Source: an uncultured Fibrobacterota bacterium (lineage in GTDB: Bacteria; Fibrobacterota; Chitinivibrionia; Chitinivibrionales; CAIOZP01). From it: 7,967 bases of DNA. This document shows, in pieces, positions 6,298 through 7,967 of the stretch. A program made the translations under genes and the position numbers. The notes under the pieces are model-generated. The model made no database searches and was not told where the DNA came from. It saw only the letters and a program-made list of their open reading frames with translations. Where the stretch lies: the NCBI GenBank assembly GCA_903862805.1, contig CAIOZP010000613.1, positions 1 through 7,967 on the forward strand, in the 5' to 3' direction. Every line of letters begins with the position of its first letter. The first letter of the stretch is position 1.

Positions 6298-7437
6298 ATG
6301 GGAAAAAATGTACTGATCTGTATTATCACTATGACATTCGCAAAACTTTCGGTGTGCGGCGTTGTCGGAGAAATCATGAAGCACGATTTATCCTGTGGCG
6401 ATGATAACGCTGGCTTGTATCAGGGGCAATATGTGACATCGATAGAATTTCTCGGAACAGCGCCGGTAAATGTGAAAGTGGGTTTGATCGACCGGCTTGA
6501 CGGAAGTTCCGAACATGAGAAAGGCATGAGCCGTTTCGGATCGGGAAGTGCCGGAGGCTTTGCAACGCTCTCATTGGTGCCATCGTGGATGATGCTTGTT
6601 CTTTCGGGACACAGCTGTTACGTATTCAAAGAAAACCCTGCCGCAAGCGGGAATGCGGAGCTGACTGTTCCTGTGAAGTTTTCCCCTGCAACAACCCTGA
6701 GATTTTTGGCATCATGCGAGCTGAGCAATGACAGCGGCGGAGTTCTGCTTCAGCGGGTGCACCTTACTAATCGCGGAGTCCATGGGGGATTGGGGATAGA
6801 TGCATCTGCGCTTCATATTTCTTTTTCATACGATATGATGCACTACGATCCGATTGACAGCAGTCGGCTTGCAGCGGTTTTTGATGATCCAGCATATGCT
6901 AAAAATATTCCATCAGACCTTGTCCAGACAGGTGCTGGATATATCTGCTTTGATCTGTTCGGCAAAGATCTTACCGCCGGTGTTTATGGATCATATTCCG
7001 ACTCACGGGTAAACATCCATCATTATCACACAATTGCAGTCAACGGTGTTCTCGATACCATTGATCTGGGATGTACTCCATTTTTCACACCGCAGAAGTA
7101 TGCAGCCACAGGAATTCTTGTTCAGTTTTCTAAATCTACAGGCCTGTTAGGCAAACTGGGAATCAAGCTCGGAATACCTGTCTGGTCTCAAGAATTTCTG
7201 CCATTCGCGGAACCATACAACGATGTCGGAGTGTCAAGCGGATCGTACGCTGTCAGGTGGGTAGCACCTGTTTCGGCAGAGCTTTCATTGTCGCACGAAT
7301 TCACCAAAAGATTATGGATGCGGTTATTTTGCAAGGGATCGACAAAGCCTTACAACAATTACCGTGTTTTCAGCCACGGGGCATATAATGAATTTTCGGC
7401 AGGTGTGAATATTACAAGAGGGTGGTGGAAGGATTAA
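6298..7437 (+). CDS. Exported beta-strand-rich protein, putative outer-membrane barrel
   Basis: I do not recognise this 379-residue protein with certainty. It starts with a short signal peptide (K3, hydrophobic 5-19, possible cleavage near VCG at 19-21). From about 45 on it is made of alternating polar/hydrophobic stretches with glycine and aromatic residues, for example 46-65, 122-140, 164-183, 211-234, 269-277, 286-297 and 316-334. It ends close to GWW at 375-377. This is the composition of a transmembrane beta-barrel. Two local motifs, YSDSR (233-237) and PFFTPQKY (261-268), resemble YSDNR and Y-(W/F)-S-P-Q-x-Y segments I associate with the C-terminal barrel of BcsC-type cellulose exporters. 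As last gene of the operon, three bases after the GH26 gene, it fits an outer-membrane pore for the polymer. A lipoprotein is less likely, because LSVC at 17-20 has valine where a lipobox needs G, A or S. Confidence 0.65.
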   Translation: MGKNVLICIITMTFAKLSVCGVVGEIMKHDLSCGDDNAGLYQGQYVTSIEFLGTAPVNVKVGLIDRLDGSSEHEKGMSRFGSGSAGGFATLSLVPSWMMLVLSGHSCYVFKENPAASGNAELTVPVKFSPATTLRFLASCELSNDSGGVLLQRVHLTNRGVHGGLGIDASALHISFSYDMMHYDPIDSSRLAAVFDDPAYAKNIPSDLVQTGAGYICFDLFGKDLTAGVYGSYSDSRVNIHHYHTIAVNGVLDTIDLGCTPFFTPQKYAATGILVQFSKSTGLLGKLGIKLGIPVWSQEFLPFAEPYNDVGVSSGSYAVRWVAPVSAELSLSHEFTKRLWMRLFCKGSTKPYNNYRVFSHGAYNEFSAGVNITRGWWKD

Positions 7438-7489
7438 AGTCCAACCATTTCATTGCAATCGGACCTCTTCACAAAAACATGTGTCGGGA
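7438..7489. other. Short intergenic region between convergent genes
   Basis: These 52 bases separate two convergent stop codons (TAA at 7435-7437 on plus, TGA at 7490-7492 on minus). It contains a small palindrome ATTGCAAT (7452-7459) but no GC-rich hairpin followed by a T-run on either strand. Termination is therefore either Rho-dependent or lies inside the opposing gene. Confidence 0.5.
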
Positions 7490-7967
7490 TCAATATTTCG
7501 CAAAAGGAGTACTGTCGATGATGCTTTTGACAAATGATGAGTCGATGTCGTTCCATTGATCCATGGAAACCACTTGCACATAAGAATAACCTCTTGCATC
7601 TGCGGTTACCGTTGCTCTTCCAACAATTGACGGACATTTTCTTTTTACATCCCAGATTGAATAAATAGCTGAATACGCAACCATGACAACGGAAAGAGGA
7701 TTGTTTTTGAATTCGGCAGTAGGGAAAAGGTTGTCGTGTGAAATTTTTGCACTTACCAGAGAACAACCGGCCCCCGTATCATTCAGTGAATTTACTTTTG
7801 ATGGCTGTGTTTTGTAAACTGCCATTTGCTTTTGCCTTTGACGATGAATGCTGAATGATGTATCAGGATAAAGGAATGTGCCAAGCTTCATGTCCTGCAG
7901 GAATAATACAAAATCTGGACGCTCGTGGGTGAATGATAACTCCGTGCCATTTGAAGGAAGAGCAAGC
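7490..7967 (-). CDS. C-terminal part of a hypothetical protein (5' end beyond the window)
   Basis: On the minus strand one frame is open from the right edge of the window to a TGA at 7490-7492 and encodes the last 158 residues of a protein. The methionine at 7891 is unlikely to be the start, because the frame continues upstream without a stop and the methionine sits in a continuous hydrophobic segment, DFVLFLQDMKLGTF. The sequence alternates short beta-like stretches (NPLSVVMVAYSAIYSIWD, GRATVTADARG, YSYVQVVS) and ends with a helical SSFVKSIIDSTPFAKY. I recognise no family. The look is that of a small exported or lipoprotein-type domain, but the N-terminus needed to tell is missing. It converges on the operon and so is transcribed separately. 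Confidence 0.7.
   Translation of the reverse strand, partial: LALPSNGTELSFTHERPDFVLFLQDMKLGTFLYPDTSFSIHRQRQKQMAVYKTQPSKVNSLNDTGAGCSLVSAKISHDNLFPTAEFKNNPLSVVMVAYSAIYSIWDVKRKCPSIVGRATVTADARGYSYVQVVSMDQWNDIDSSFVKSIIDSTPFAKY

Noticed and set aside
6346..6360. Possible lipobox LSVC in the last operon gene
   Set aside because: The residue before the cysteine is valine, while lipoprotein signal peptidase needs a small residue there; an ordinary signal peptide fits better.
7438..7470. Possible terminator hairpin (GTCC at 7439 with GGAC at 7461) after the operon
   Set aside because: The stem is only about four base pairs with a long loop and no T-run follows, so it does not support a terminator call.
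7434..7766. 110-codon minus-strand open frame overlapping the convergent gene
   Set aside because: It lies in another frame of the same strand as the longer open frame at 7490-7967, runs into the end of the barrel-like gene and has a Cys/His/Arg-rich, low-quality composition.
1..7967. CRISPR arrays, tRNA or rRNA genes, insertion sequences, long repeats
   Set aside because: On reading through I saw no direct or inverted repeats of useful length, no transposase-like protein and no structured RNA; almost the whole window is protein coding.

Overview
The window holds one long, tightly packed plus-strand operon (about 92-7437), plus the 3' end of a convergent minus-strand gene at the right edge. 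A short open tail at positions 3-74 is probably the end of another operon gene. Base composition is moderate, by eye a little under 50% G+C. Signal peptides, a probable outer-membrane barrel and nucleotide-sugar genes point to a Gram-negative (diderm) bacterium. I cannot name the phylum from the sequence alone.

Left part (92-2905): three nucleotide-sugar genes. They are a glucose-1-phosphate cytidylyltransferase (rfbF type), a CDP-glucose 4,6-dehydratase (rfbG type) and an extended short-chain NAD(P)-dependent epimerase/reductase. Together they would make CDP-glucose, then CDP-4-keto-6-deoxyglucose, then probably a CDP-deoxyhexose reduced or epimerised by the third enzyme.

Middle and right part (2902-7437): four genes that read as a polysaccharide synthesis and export module. 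They are an exported TPR protein, a membrane-embedded processive family 2 glycosyltransferase of cellulose-synthase type, a secreted GH26 (beta-mannanase family) glycoside hydrolase with both catalytic glutamates visible, and an exported beta-strand-rich protein that looks like an outer-membrane barrel. The set parallels synthase-dependent systems such as cellulose (BcsA, BcsZ, BcsC): synthase, periplasmic hydrolase, TPR scaffold and outer-membrane pore. Here the hydrolase is GH26 rather than GH8, and the TPR and barrel parts appear to be separate genes. The polymer is unknown; GH26 hints at a beta-1,4-mannan-like or mixed beta-glycan.

All seven complete genes overlap by a few bases or are separated by 1-3 bases. 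No promoter or terminator is visible between them, so they are almost certainly co-transcribed and translationally coupled. The operon ends at 7437, and a convergent gene of unknown function starts beyond the window and ends at 7490.
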